From: JAAERC01 sp032123495
GTDB lineage: Bacteria > Zixibacteria > MSB-5A5 > GN15 > PGXB01
Assembly (NCBI GenBank): GCA_032123495.1
Contig: JAQBFG010000076.1
Span: 1-23,406, forward strand
Length of the DNA stretch: 23,406 nt
Reading direction: 5' to 3'
Each line of letters begins with the position of its first letter. The stretch's first letter is position 1. Positions 15,357-22,112 of this stretch are shown one piece after another. The notes under the pieces are model-generated. The model saw only the letters and a list, made by a program, of their open reading frames with translations, ran no database searches and had not been told where the DNA came from. The translations under genes were made by a program, and so were the position numbers.

Positions 15357-16199
15357 TCAACCGACATCGCCGGAAATAATAGTATAGATGTTTTGCTCGT
15401 AATCGATTTTTTTTCCAAGATACATCCGCAATGATGGCTGCTCATAATGAAAGCCATTATTTAGTATAATATTGACGGCGTCTCTATTGGTCTCCGGAAC
15501 CCCGGCATAAATAACTTCAGAACTGTAAATTTCTATAACCGATTGAATCAGCAATTCAGCATCTTTGGGATTATTAGCCATTGTCGGGCCAATTACATAA
15601 TAGTCTCCAAAGCATTTTCTGACAACCGAGTATCCGGAAGATTTATTATCGCCGGTAAGATAAACCTGGCCGTTATGAAGACTTATATATTCTGATAAAA
15701 ACTTGTCTCTCGATATATTGGGATTATTTATTAATCTGTTGTCGAGCTCAATTATTTTAGCTGGATCGATAATACTTGCTTCGATTTCGCCAGCGGGGCT
15801 ATCGGCAGGTTTGCGGCAGAAACGGAATGAGAAATATTTGTCTCGAAACCCGAGTTTTCGATATAGCTCTACCGCCGGAAAATCGCCATCAAGCTCAATT
15901 GTTGAGACTTTTTTATGTTGACCGAGATATTTCAAAGCATGTTCCATCAATCCCCGGCCAATTCCTTTGCCTCGGTATTTTTGGGGAACGATAAGATTGC
16001 CAACAAAGGCAAGTTTTCCAAAAACAGCTGAAGTAATAATGCCGACTCTTTTGTCATTTTCAAAAGCGACAAAATTCCCATCTGGATTGAGTTTAATAAG
16101 ACGTTCAAAGTCGGCTTTGCGGTTGGACCATTTTTCGAGATTGGTTAATCCGATTGCGAAATCGACATCATTTTGAGACATTATTTTAATTTTAGACAT
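15357..16199 (-). CDS. GNAT N-acetyltransferase with a second C-terminal GNAT-like domain
   Basis: A 280-residue protein with a standard GNAT fold at residues 1-130. The acetyl-CoA P-loop is YRGKGIGRG (R76, G77, G79, G81), preceded by the beta-4 strand LAFVGNLIVP and followed by AVELYRKLGF. Residues about 140-270 look like the extra acetyltransferase-like domain (Acetyltransf_18, as in YitI-like proteins), with SSGYSVVRKCFGDYYVIGPTMAN matching the usual gGy...R...igP pattern. The substrate is unknown. I chose the ATG at 16199 rather than an upstream TTG at 16223; GTGG a few bases upstream is a weak ribosome site. A minus-strand TATAAT at 16242-16237 could be its -10 box, although no good -35 box accompanies it. 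It stands alone. Confidence 0.87.
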   Translation of the reverse strand: MSKIKIMSQNDVDFAIGLTNLEKWSNRKADFERLIKLNPDGNFVAFENDKRVGIITSAVFGKLAFVGNLIVPQKYRGKGIGRGLMEHALKYLGQHKKVSTIELDGDFPAVELYRKLGFRDKYFSFRFCRKPADSPAGEIEASIIDPAKIIELDNRLINNPNISRDKFLSEYISLHNGQVYLTGDNKSSGYSVVRKCFGDYYVIGPTMANNPKDAELLIQSVIEIYSSEVIYAGVPETNRDAVNIILNNGFHYEQPSLRMYLGKKIDYEQNIYTIISGDVG

Positions 16200-16360
16200 T
16201 TTATCCACTTTCAAAGATATCAATAATACCGGTAATATTATAATCTCAAAACAGGCGAGTTGAAAGCGTTAATTTGCATTGAATTAATGATTATAAGTAA
16301 CATATTGTAAATGAATTGTAATAAACGAAATAAAAGAATAATATGAAGTGATACTTGATG

Positions 16361-16374
16361 TGCCAAATTTGGCA
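16361..16374. promoter_or_regulatory. 14-bp perfect palindrome, possible regulator site
   Basis: TGCCAAATTTGGCA is a perfect dyad about 50 bases upstream of the candidate -35 box of the HdrC-like operon. The position suits an activator or an upstream operator. The binding protein is unknown. Confidence 0.35.
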
Positions 16375-16423
16375 AATATCAAATAAAAAAATAAATAAAA
16401 ATATTGTGAAAAATTTCGCAAAG

Positions 16424-16451
16424 TTGTTGTGTCAAAGGCTTGTTTTATATA
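16424..16451 (+). promoter_or_regulatory. Candidate sigma70-type promoter of the Hdr/Frd operon
   Basis: TTGTTG (16424-16429), a 16-base spacer and TATATA (16446-16451). An overlapping alternative is TTGTGT (16427-16432), 17 bases and TATATT (16450-16455). Either gives a leader of about 105-110 bases before the ATG at 16569. Confidence 0.4.
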
Positions 16452-16568
16452 TATTCAAAAAATAGAAGTTAAGACATTTGAGTTGAATGATATAACATCA
16501 TTTGTGCTGATAGAAATGAAACGAATTACTAACCTACCGCAAACAATCACCACTGCAAAGAGGTTCTA

Positions 16569-16976
16569 ATGCCCATGAAAATATCGAAAGAAACTGCCAA
16601 TGAGCAGCTTCGGCAAAAGGTGAAAGAGATTAGCGGCGAAGATTTCCAAAAATGTTACCAATGCGGCACCTGTTCGGGATCTTGCCCGATGGCTGACCAG
16701 GTCACGGTTTTGCCAAGACGGGTGATGGCACTTCTTCAATTGGGGCGGAAAGAAGCGCTCGAAGAGGCCAATACGCACTGGGTCTGCGCTTCGTGCCACA
16801 TGTGTATGGTTCGCTGTCCGCGCGGAATTGACATAACCAAAGTCATGGAATCACTTCGCCAACTGACCCTGCGTAAGAATGAAGATATAATTAACCCTTC
16901 GGAGATCAGCAAGGAAGATACTGAAAAACTTCCACAGGTGGCAATGGTTTCCGGCTTTCGCAAACTGACATCATGA
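16569..16976 (+). CDS. HdrC-like iron-sulfur subunit
   Basis: A 135-residue soluble ferredoxin-type protein related to heterodisulfide reductase subunit C. It carries two [4Fe-4S] motifs: C29xxC32xxC35xxxC39P (CYQCGTCSGSCP) and C73xxC76xxC79xxxC83P (CASCHMCMVRCP). The CGTCSGSCP form is typical of HdrC and related CCG-protein partners. It should shuttle electrons to the HdrB-like subunit encoded ten bases downstream. No TM segment is present, unlike HdrE/DsrM-linked systems. AAAGAGG five bases before the ATG supports the start. First gene of a four-gene operon. Confidence 0.9.
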   Translation: MPMKISKETANEQLRQKVKEISGEDFQKCYQCGTCSGSCPMADQVTVLPRRVMALLQLGRKEALEEANTHWVCASCHMCMVRCPRGIDITKVMESLRQLTLRKNEDIINPSEISKEDTEKLPQVAMVSGFRKLTS

Positions 16977-16985
16977 GGTACTATA

Positions 16986-17765
16986 ATGAAGATTAGTTAT
17001 TATCCCGGATGTACATTAAAAACGAAGGCCAAAAATCTGGAATCATCAGCTTTGGCCTGTCTCGATGCCCTTGGTGTCGAGTATGAAGAGCTTCCGCGCT
17101 GGAACTGCTGCGGGGCTGTTTATTCTTTATCCGATGACGACCTTATCCATCTGATTGCGCCGGTTCGCGATCTGATTCGTGTTCAGGAGCAGGGATTTGA
17201 TACCGTTTTGACCTTATGCTCAATGTGTTACAACACCCTGGCTCGGGCCAATGAGCTGATGAAAAACGACGAGGTCAAGCGCGGCACGATCAATGATTTC
17301 ATGGACGAAGAGCCTGATTACAAAGGTGAGATCAAAGTCGTGCATTTTCTTGATTTTATTCGCGATGAAATCGGCTGGGACAAACTTAAGGCAAGCGTAA
17401 AGAATTCGCTCAACGGAATGAAGCTGGCCCCATATTATGGCTGCACTTTGCTTCGTCCCGGTGACGTTTCAATCGACAAATCGAATTCGCCGGTTGTTTT
17501 TGAGGAATGTATGGAGGCGCTTGGTGCTGAGATCGTCAAGTTCCCCAAAGCGATTGAGTGCTGCGGATCATATCAGGTGCTTGGTAATCCTGAGGCAGCT
17601 CTGAAAGTCTCGAATGATATTATCACCGACGCGACTGCTCATGGTGCCGAAGCGATGGCTCTGACCTGTCCTCTCTGTGATTATAATCTGGGGCATCGCC
17701 AGGAAGAGATGCTGAAAAGTATGAAGGTACCAAAGCGCTGCCGATGTTTTATTTTACGCAGTTGA
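16986..17765 (+). CDS. HdrB-like CCG-domain subunit, C-terminus altered by a frameshift
   Basis: A 259-residue reading frame with two CCG (cysteine-rich) domains, as in HdrB and SdhE-type subunits, where they bind a noncubane iron-sulfur cluster at the thiol/disulfide or quinone site. The first has C9, C41-C42 (NCCGAV), C78 and C81 (LCSMC); the second has YYGCTLLRPG, ECCGSYQVLG and LTCPLC. The last residues (VPKRCRCFILRS) are not family-like. From 17726 the next frame reads GTKALPMFYFTQ and on to LLEKVTA, the normal end of HdrB, stopping at 17875. Restoring one base near 17724-17726 gives about 296 residues, the usual length. This is either an assembly error or a real mutation. It has tight spacing to the HdrC-like gene. 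Confidence 0.88.
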   Translation: MKISYYPGCTLKTKAKNLESSALACLDALGVEYEELPRWNCCGAVYSLSDDDLIHLIAPVRDLIRVQEQGFDTVLTLCSMCYNTLARANELMKNDEVKRGTINDFMDEEPDYKGEIKVVHFLDFIRDEIGWDKLKASVKNSLNGMKLAPYYGCTLLRPGDVSIDKSNSPVVFEECMEALGAEIVKFPKAIECCGSYQVLGNPEAALKVSNDIITDATAHGAEAMALTCPLCDYNLGHRQEEMLKSMKVPKRCRCFILRS

Positions 17766-17875
17766 TGGCAGTAGCGCTGGGAGTAGATCCGATACATTAT
17801 TATCTCGATTTAAATCAAGCTGTTTCGCAGGAATTTTTGAAAGGCAAAAATCTTCTTGAGAAGGTTACTGCCTGA
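17726..17875 (+). other. Displaced C-terminal 49 codons of the HdrB-like gene
   Basis: Out of frame with the upstream reading frame but coding in character: GTKALPMFYFTQLMAVALG, then VDPIHYYLDLNQAV and a TGA at 17873-17875. Inserting one A into the AAG at 17724-17726 would join it to MLKSMK. The upstream frame's stop (TGA 17763-17765) overlaps an ATG at 17765 in this frame, so re-initiation could yield a 36-residue peptide beginning MAVALG. Confidence 0.8.
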
Positions 17876-17914
17876 TTAAAGTAATAATTTATTTATTAGA
17901 GATATGAGGCAAAT

Positions 17915-18661
17915 ATGACAGAAGTGAAAGCAGTTGAAATCAAGGCCAAATTGATTCCCATTTATATAATGGGGAAAAAATATGAGGTGCCTGAAACGCT
18001 GACAATCATGAAGGCGATTGAATATGCTGGATATCAGTATATTCGTGGTTGTGGTTGCCGAGGCGGCGTTTGCGGTGCCTGCAGTACGGTGTATCGTAAA
18101 CCGGGCAGCTATAAAATTATGTCTGGTCTGGCCTGTCAGACAGTTGTTGAACCGGATATGTATCTTACCCAGATGCCGTTTTACCCGGCAATTCGTTCGA
18201 CCTATACCTTTGAAGAGTTGACCGGAAAACCGGAAGAAGTTTTTGATCTGTATCAGGAACTATTCCGCTGTGTCGCCTGCAATGCCTGTAGTAAGATCTG
18301 CCCGATGGATGTCGAGGTGATGGACTATATTGCTGCGCTCAAACGTGGCGATATCAAGGTGGCGGCGGAAATTTCTTTTGACTGTATTCAGTGTGGTTTG
18401 TGTGCCAGCCGTTGTATGGGCGAGTTACCTCAGTATCATATTGCGCAATTGGCTCGTCGTATCAACGGGCGTTATCTGACACCTCAGGCTGAGCATTTGA
18501 AAACAATGGTGGCAAATATAGACGCCGGTCGTTATCAGGAAAGTCTCAATGGGTTAAAGGTGATGGATATTAATATGCTTAAGGAGACTTATACAGACCG
18601 TGAACTGGAACCTGCCACCGGCGGCGAAGACTGGACCCCAAAAGAAAATATAGGGCTTTAA
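17915..18661 (+). CDS. Fumarate reductase/succinate dehydrogenase-like iron-sulfur subunit (TfrB/FrdB-like)
   Basis: A 248-residue electron-transfer subunit. The N-terminal plant-type ferredoxin domain carries [2Fe-2S] ligands C48, C53, C56 (GCRGGVCGAC) and C74 (LACQT). The C-terminal part carries two ferredoxin motifs, C119xxC122xxC125xxxC129P and C157xxC160xxC163xxxC167. In classical SdhB/FrdB the last cluster is [3Fe-4S]; here both motifs have four Cys in spacing that suits [4Fe-4S], as in TfrB-type proteins. It lacks the fused HdrB domain of methanogen TfrB, but that part is encoded separately just upstream. Role: electron wire between the HdrBC-like pair and the flavoprotein. GAGG precedes the ATG. 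Cytosolic. Confidence 0.88.
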   Translation: MTEVKAVEIKAKLIPIYIMGKKYEVPETLTIMKAIEYAGYQYIRGCGCRGGVCGACSTVYRKPGSYKIMSGLACQTVVEPDMYLTQMPFYPAIRSTYTFEELTGKPEEVFDLYQELFRCVACNACSKICPMDVEVMDYIAALKRGDIKVAAEISFDCIQCGLCASRCMGELPQYHIAQLARRINGRYLTPQAEHLKTMVANIDAGRYQESLNGLKVMDINMLKETYTDRELEPATGGEDWTPKENIGL

Positions 18662-18690
18662 TTTAAAAATTAAATGAGACGAGGATAGAT

Positions 18691-20361
18691 ATGCCGTACC
18701 CGGAAGAACTAAAAAAGCTAATTAAGGTTGTTGAGAGCACACGTGCAGAAAGGGTTGCCCGTAAACTGAAAAATGAAGAGGTCCCTTTTCTTTCGCTTGA
18801 TGCTCGTACCGATCGCTTAAAATATCACCCCGATTTTAAAGATGACGGACGTCATGCATTGTCAATTGGTCCCAGCAAGGGATATAAAGTTGCTCATGAG
18901 ATGGCCGAGGTGCTTGAGGCACACAGCCGCGTGAATCCGGTTGATGTTGATTTGAGCAAGACCGATTATGAAACTGATGTGTTGGTTCTTGGCGGTGGTG
19001 GAGCCGGAACCTCAGCGGCAATTCTGGCCGCAGAAAATGGCTGTAAAGTTATTATTGCCACTAAATTAAGACATGGCGATGCCAATACCATGATGGCCGA
19101 GGGTGGAATTCAGGCCGCGACCAAGGGTCATAAAGATTCCCCATATTTTCATTATCTCGATATTATGGGTGGTGGCCATTTCAATAATGTCCCTGAGCTT
19201 GCTGAGACATTGGCCAACGATGCCCCCAGTGCGATCAAATGGCTTGAGAGTCAGGGCTGCAATTTCTCGAAATATCCCGATGGAACAATGAAAACAATTC
19301 ACGGTGGTGGAACATCCCGGAAGCGGATGCATTACGCCGCTGATATTACCGGTTCCGAGATTATGCGGACCGTCCGCGATGAAGCTCGCAATCACTCCGA
19401 TGATATTCAGGTACTTGAATTTTCTCCGGCGGTGGAACTGATTCTCAATGAAAAAGGCGAATGTGCCGGTGCTGTTTTGTATAATATGGAAACCGAAGAA
19501 TATATAACGGTCAAGGCCAAATCAGTTGTTATGGCAACTGGTGGAAGTGGTCGTTTGCATATTCAGGGATTTATGACAACCAATCATTATGGTGCAACTG
19601 CCGATGGTATTGTGATGGCTTATCGCGCTGGTGTTAAGGTCTGCTTTTTACATACGGTGCAGTATCATCCGACCGGCATTGTCTTTCCCGAACAGGCCGA
19701 AGGTATTTTGATTACCGAAAAATTCCGTGGTTCCGGTGCCAATCTGGTTAATATTGAGGGCCAGCAGTTTGTCAATGAGCGTGAACCGCGAGATGTCGAA
19801 GCGGCTTCGATTATTAAGGAATGTATCGAAGATGGCAAAGGCATTCCGACTCCAACCGGGAAGGTTGGTATTTGGTTGGATTCGCCGATGATTGAAGATC
19901 TGGCCGGACCTGGTACTGTTGAACGCGAGTTCCCAGGCAAATACATCCTCTACAAACGATTTGGGATAGATATTTCTAAAGAGCCGATGCTTATTTATCC
20001 AACCCTGCATTATCAAAACGGGGGACTGGAATTTAAGAATACCGGTCATACATCTCTGCCGGGTCTGTTTGTTGCCGGTGAAGTCGGCGGCGGAATTCAT
20101 GGCGAGAATCGTCTCATGGGTAACTCGCTTCTCGATATCATTGTCTATGGTAGAATCGCTGGCAAGAGTGCGGCCGATTTTGCCAATGAGAATGCCAACG
20201 GAAGCAAATTAACACTTGAGCATGTTGTCAAATATAACGAGGAAGCTGAGAAGGCTGGTATCGCCAAAGATAAAGTTGCTCCGATGTTACTTCCTAATTA
20301 TACTGATGCCAGGACCCGTGAAAAACAGTTGACTTCACATTATGTTGGTAATGTGAGATAA
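18691..20361 (+). CDS. Fumarate reductase/succinate dehydrogenase-like flavoprotein (TfrA/FrdA-like)
   Basis: A 556-residue FAD subunit that interconverts fumarate and succinate, or acts on a related dicarboxylate. The FAD Rossmann motif is VLVLGGGGAGTSAA, after an N-terminal extension of about 90 residues. Active-site elements are present: QYHPTGI (H326), TEKFRGSGA, EPRDVEAAS (R367, the proton-shuttle Arg position of FrdA) and HGENRLMGNSLLD near the C-terminus. At the position of the covalent-flavin His of SdhA/FrdA (SHTVxAxGG) this protein has N132 in ANTMMAEGG, so FAD is expected to be noncovalent, as in L-aspartate oxidase-type members. NadB itself is unlikely, given the Fe-S partners. 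AGGA precedes the ATG. Last gene of the operon; no membrane-anchor gene follows. Confidence 0.88.
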   Translation: MPYPEELKKLIKVVESTRAERVARKLKNEEVPFLSLDARTDRLKYHPDFKDDGRHALSIGPSKGYKVAHEMAEVLEAHSRVNPVDVDLSKTDYETDVLVLGGGGAGTSAAILAAENGCKVIIATKLRHGDANTMMAEGGIQAATKGHKDSPYFHYLDIMGGGHFNNVPELAETLANDAPSAIKWLESQGCNFSKYPDGTMKTIHGGGTSRKRMHYAADITGSEIMRTVRDEARNHSDDIQVLEFSPAVELILNEKGECAGAVLYNMETEEYITVKAKSVVMATGGSGRLHIQGFMTTNHYGATADGIVMAYRAGVKVCFLHTVQYHPTGIVFPEQAEGILITEKFRGSGANLVNIEGQQFVNEREPRDVEAASIIKECIEDGKGIPTPTGKVGIWLDSPMIEDLAGPGTVEREFPGKYILYKRFGIDISKEPMLIYPTLHYQNGGLEFKNTGHTSLPGLFVAGEVGGGIHGENRLMGNSLLDIIVYGRIAGKSAADFANENANGSKLTLEHVVKYNEEAEKAGIAKDKVAPMLLPNYTDARTREKQLTSHYVGNVR

Positions 20362-20392
20362 TATATTTTATATATTAAGGGACTATGTGTAC

Positions 20393-20432
20393 GGGCCGTT
20401 ATTTCCGAAAAATAACGGCCCATTATTTTTTG
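20393..20432 (+). terminator. Strong intrinsic terminator of the Hdr/Frd operon
   Basis: Perfect 12-bp stem, GGGCCGTTATTT (20393-20404) with AAATAACGGCCC (20410-20421), a five-base loop CCGAA, then a T-rich tail (ATTATTTTTT). It lies 31 bases after the flavoprotein stop and 7 bases before the end of the convergent lipoprotein gene. It is poor as a minus-strand terminator because no T-run follows on that side. Confidence 0.9.
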
Positions 20433-20438
20433 TGAAGT

Positions 20439-21887
20439 TTATAAAAGCTTTGCTGCCTTGGGGCGAACAAACGAATAGAGTAAACCATTTCGATTAGACG
20501 CGACGATCTCATTAAATATCTCAGCGGCATCTTCCTCTTGACCGGTTTTTAAATAACAAAGACCGAGATAGTATTTGAAATATTGATTGAGCGGATTGGT
20601 ATCTTTCAGATGCTTGATAGCATTATTATAATCCTTGTTCCAGTAAGCCACGACACCTTCAAGTCCACGATAGGCTTTTAGAGTAACATTATTTTTTGAA
20701 GCGTGCGCCGATTGCCTGTACATATCCAATTTTTCCCGGGCTTTATCCTTTTTGCCAAGTCGACTATAAACAATTGCCTCGGTAAAAAGGTAATTACGTT
20801 CATATACTTCCTTAAGTCCCGGCTGCATATCCGGCCGTTCAGCGATTTCCCGCATATTATTACATTCCTGCAGAGCCATTTCAAAATTACCAGCTTCCCT
20901 ATATATAGCGGCCATACGACCATGGATCAAAGCCTGAGTATAGATATCGGTTAATATTTTGGCATGTTCCAAATGCTCTTTTTGAACCTCGATAGCTTTA
21001 TCACTTTGCTCTTCGTGAATATATGAAATTGATTGCCATAAGTAAGCTGTATTTGTGTCGGCTATATTACGGGCATTGATAAAAATCTCATCATAGGCTG
21101 CTCGCGCTTTGTCGAATTCGCCCATAAAAACATAATTATGTCCCAATCCGGCGTTGGAAGGCACATAGTCTGATTCAAGTTTTAAAGACATTGTGTATTG
21201 TTTCAGGGAATTATCATAATCCCCAATTATCAAAAATATTTCGCCCATTGAATCATGAGGATTTGGATCCTCTGGTCTTAACTCTGAATATTTTTTCAGG
21301 GCGCTGATCGCCTCCGGATATTTTTTTATATTAGCATAGGCATACCCCAACATATTATAAACCGGTGCAAAATTTGATTCCAGAGAGGTGATAATATTCA
21401 TTTCATCGATAGCCAATGCCCACTCCTGTTGACCAAAATAAAAGACACCAAGTGCTAGATGGGCACGTTTTCCATTGGGGCGTATTTTTACCAAGCGTTG
21501 TAAGTATTCTAAAGATAGTCCAACACTATCATCGTTGGCTGCCTTCTGACTTAATATTAATAATCTTTCAGGTTCAGAGGCCTTGTCAATTAATTCAACC
21601 GCCCTGGAAAGGCGGGATTGAAAATCATCTTGCGTGACCGAAGTGATTGCCCAGTAATAATAAGCCATGGCAAATTCAGGGTCCAATTCAACTGCCTTGC
21701 CGAAAAGGGCTCGAGCTTCGTCATTATAAAAATTGTCGGCTTTATCCACACCATCCAAAAAAAGCCGAAGCGCCTTGTCTGATTTGGTAGTGTAGGTGAT
21801 ATCTTCGGAAACCTGTCCACAACCTAGAATCATACAGGATATAACAATTGCACCCAATAATTTTGCAATAATCGGTTTAGCCAGCAT
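20439..21887 (-). CDS. TPR-repeat lipoprotein
   Basis: A 482-residue protein with a lipoprotein signal: a basic start, hydrophobic core 10-22 and lipobox ILGC with C23. No Asp follows the Cys, so outer-membrane sorting is plausible. The rest is helical tandem repeats, mostly TPR: EARALFGKAVELDPEFAMAY, AHLALGVFYFGQQEWALAIDEM, YPEAISALKKYSELRPEDPN, YDNSLKQYTMSLKLESDYVP and several more degenerate units to residue 470. It is probably a scaffold for protein contacts in the periplasm; no catalytic domain is seen. The ATG has GGAGG nine bases upstream. It is divergent from the EamA gene. Confidence 0.85.
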   Translation of the reverse strand: MLAKPIIAKLLGAIVISCMILGCGQVSEDITYTTKSDKALRLFLDGVDKADNFYNDEARALFGKAVELDPEFAMAYYYWAITSVTQDDFQSRLSRAVELIDKASEPERLLILSQKAANDDSVGLSLEYLQRLVKIRPNGKRAHLALGVFYFGQQEWALAIDEMNIITSLESNFAPVYNMLGYAYANIKKYPEAISALKKYSELRPEDPNPHDSMGEIFLIIGDYDNSLKQYTMSLKLESDYVPSNAGLGHNYVFMGEFDKARAAYDEIFINARNIADTNTAYLWQSISYIHEEQSDKAIEVQKEHLEHAKILTDIYTQALIHGRMAAIYREAGNFEMALQECNNMREIAERPDMQPGLKEVYERNYLFTEAIVYSRLGKKDKAREKLDMYRQSAHASKNNVTLKAYRGLEGVVAYWNKDYNNAIKHLKDTNPLNQYFKYYLGLCYLKTGQEEDAAEIFNEIVASNRNGLLYSFVRPKAAKLL

Positions 21888-21984
21888 CTCCAGTAACCTC
21901 CCAAATCCGAATCGATCCTGATTCAGATAAAATAATCGTTTTGTTTTGAATATTCCATTCCTTCCATCTATATTCAGTTATTTT

Positions 21985-22017
21985 AACATTTATGTCAATA
22001 GTAAAACATTAATGTCA
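21985..22017. promoter_or_regulatory. Two 13-bp boxes with 20-bp period, overlapping a minus-strand -35 box
   Basis: AACATTTATGTCA (21985-21997) and AACATTAATGTCA (22005-22017) differ by one base and are spaced 20 bases start to start, about two helical turns. Each is nearly dyadic (ACATTAATGT is a perfect palindrome). A minus-strand TTGACA (21999-21994) lies across the first box, so the pair may control the TPR lipoprotein gene, and perhaps the divergent EamA gene. Confidence 0.45.
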
Positions 22018-22037
22018 TGGATAAATATCCCCGGGGC

Positions 22038-22065
22038 TTGACTTATTTGGTTTTCGGAGTAAATT
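22038..22065 (+). promoter_or_regulatory. Sigma70-type promoter of the EamA gene
   Basis: TTGACT (22038-22043), a 16-base spacer and TAAATT (22060-22065). The expected start near 22072 gives a leader of about 40 bases with a strong GGAGGG before the ATG at 22113. Confidence 0.5.
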
Positions 22066-22112
22066 GGCGCTTCGATATTACAAATTAAGTTAGGCAACTT
22101 AGGAGGGAAGCA

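Larger units (their letters stand above)
16200..16568. other. Regulatory intergenic stretch upstream of the Hdr/Frd operon
   Basis: About 369 A+T-rich bases between the divergent GNAT and HdrC-like genes, with no coding signal. It holds a minus-strand TATAAT (16237-16242) for the GNAT gene, a perfect 14-bp palindrome (16361-16374), a plus-strand promoter candidate (16424-16451) and an inverted repeat AATGAT-ATAAC-ATCATT (16486-16502) in the presumed leader. The long spacing and the dyads suggest that the redox operon is regulated. Confidence 0.6.

Noticed and set aside
15341..15377. Imperfect hairpin between the convergent PilZ and GNAT genes as a terminator
   Set aside because: The arms ATTTC-GGCGAT and ATCGCCGGAAAT pair with one bulge, but the loop is long, the right arm lies in the GNAT coding end, and the T-run is on the wrong side for plus-strand termination.
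17715..17735. Programmed -1 frameshift in the HdrB-like gene
   Set aside because: No X-XXY-YYZ slippery heptamer or clear downstream hairpin at the junction; a missing base explains it more simply.
18691..20361. L-aspartate oxidase (NadB) for the flavoprotein
   Set aside because: Although the covalent-FAD His is missing as in NadB, the gene is the last member of an operon with Fe-S and CCG subunits and carries an N-terminal extension of about 90 residues.
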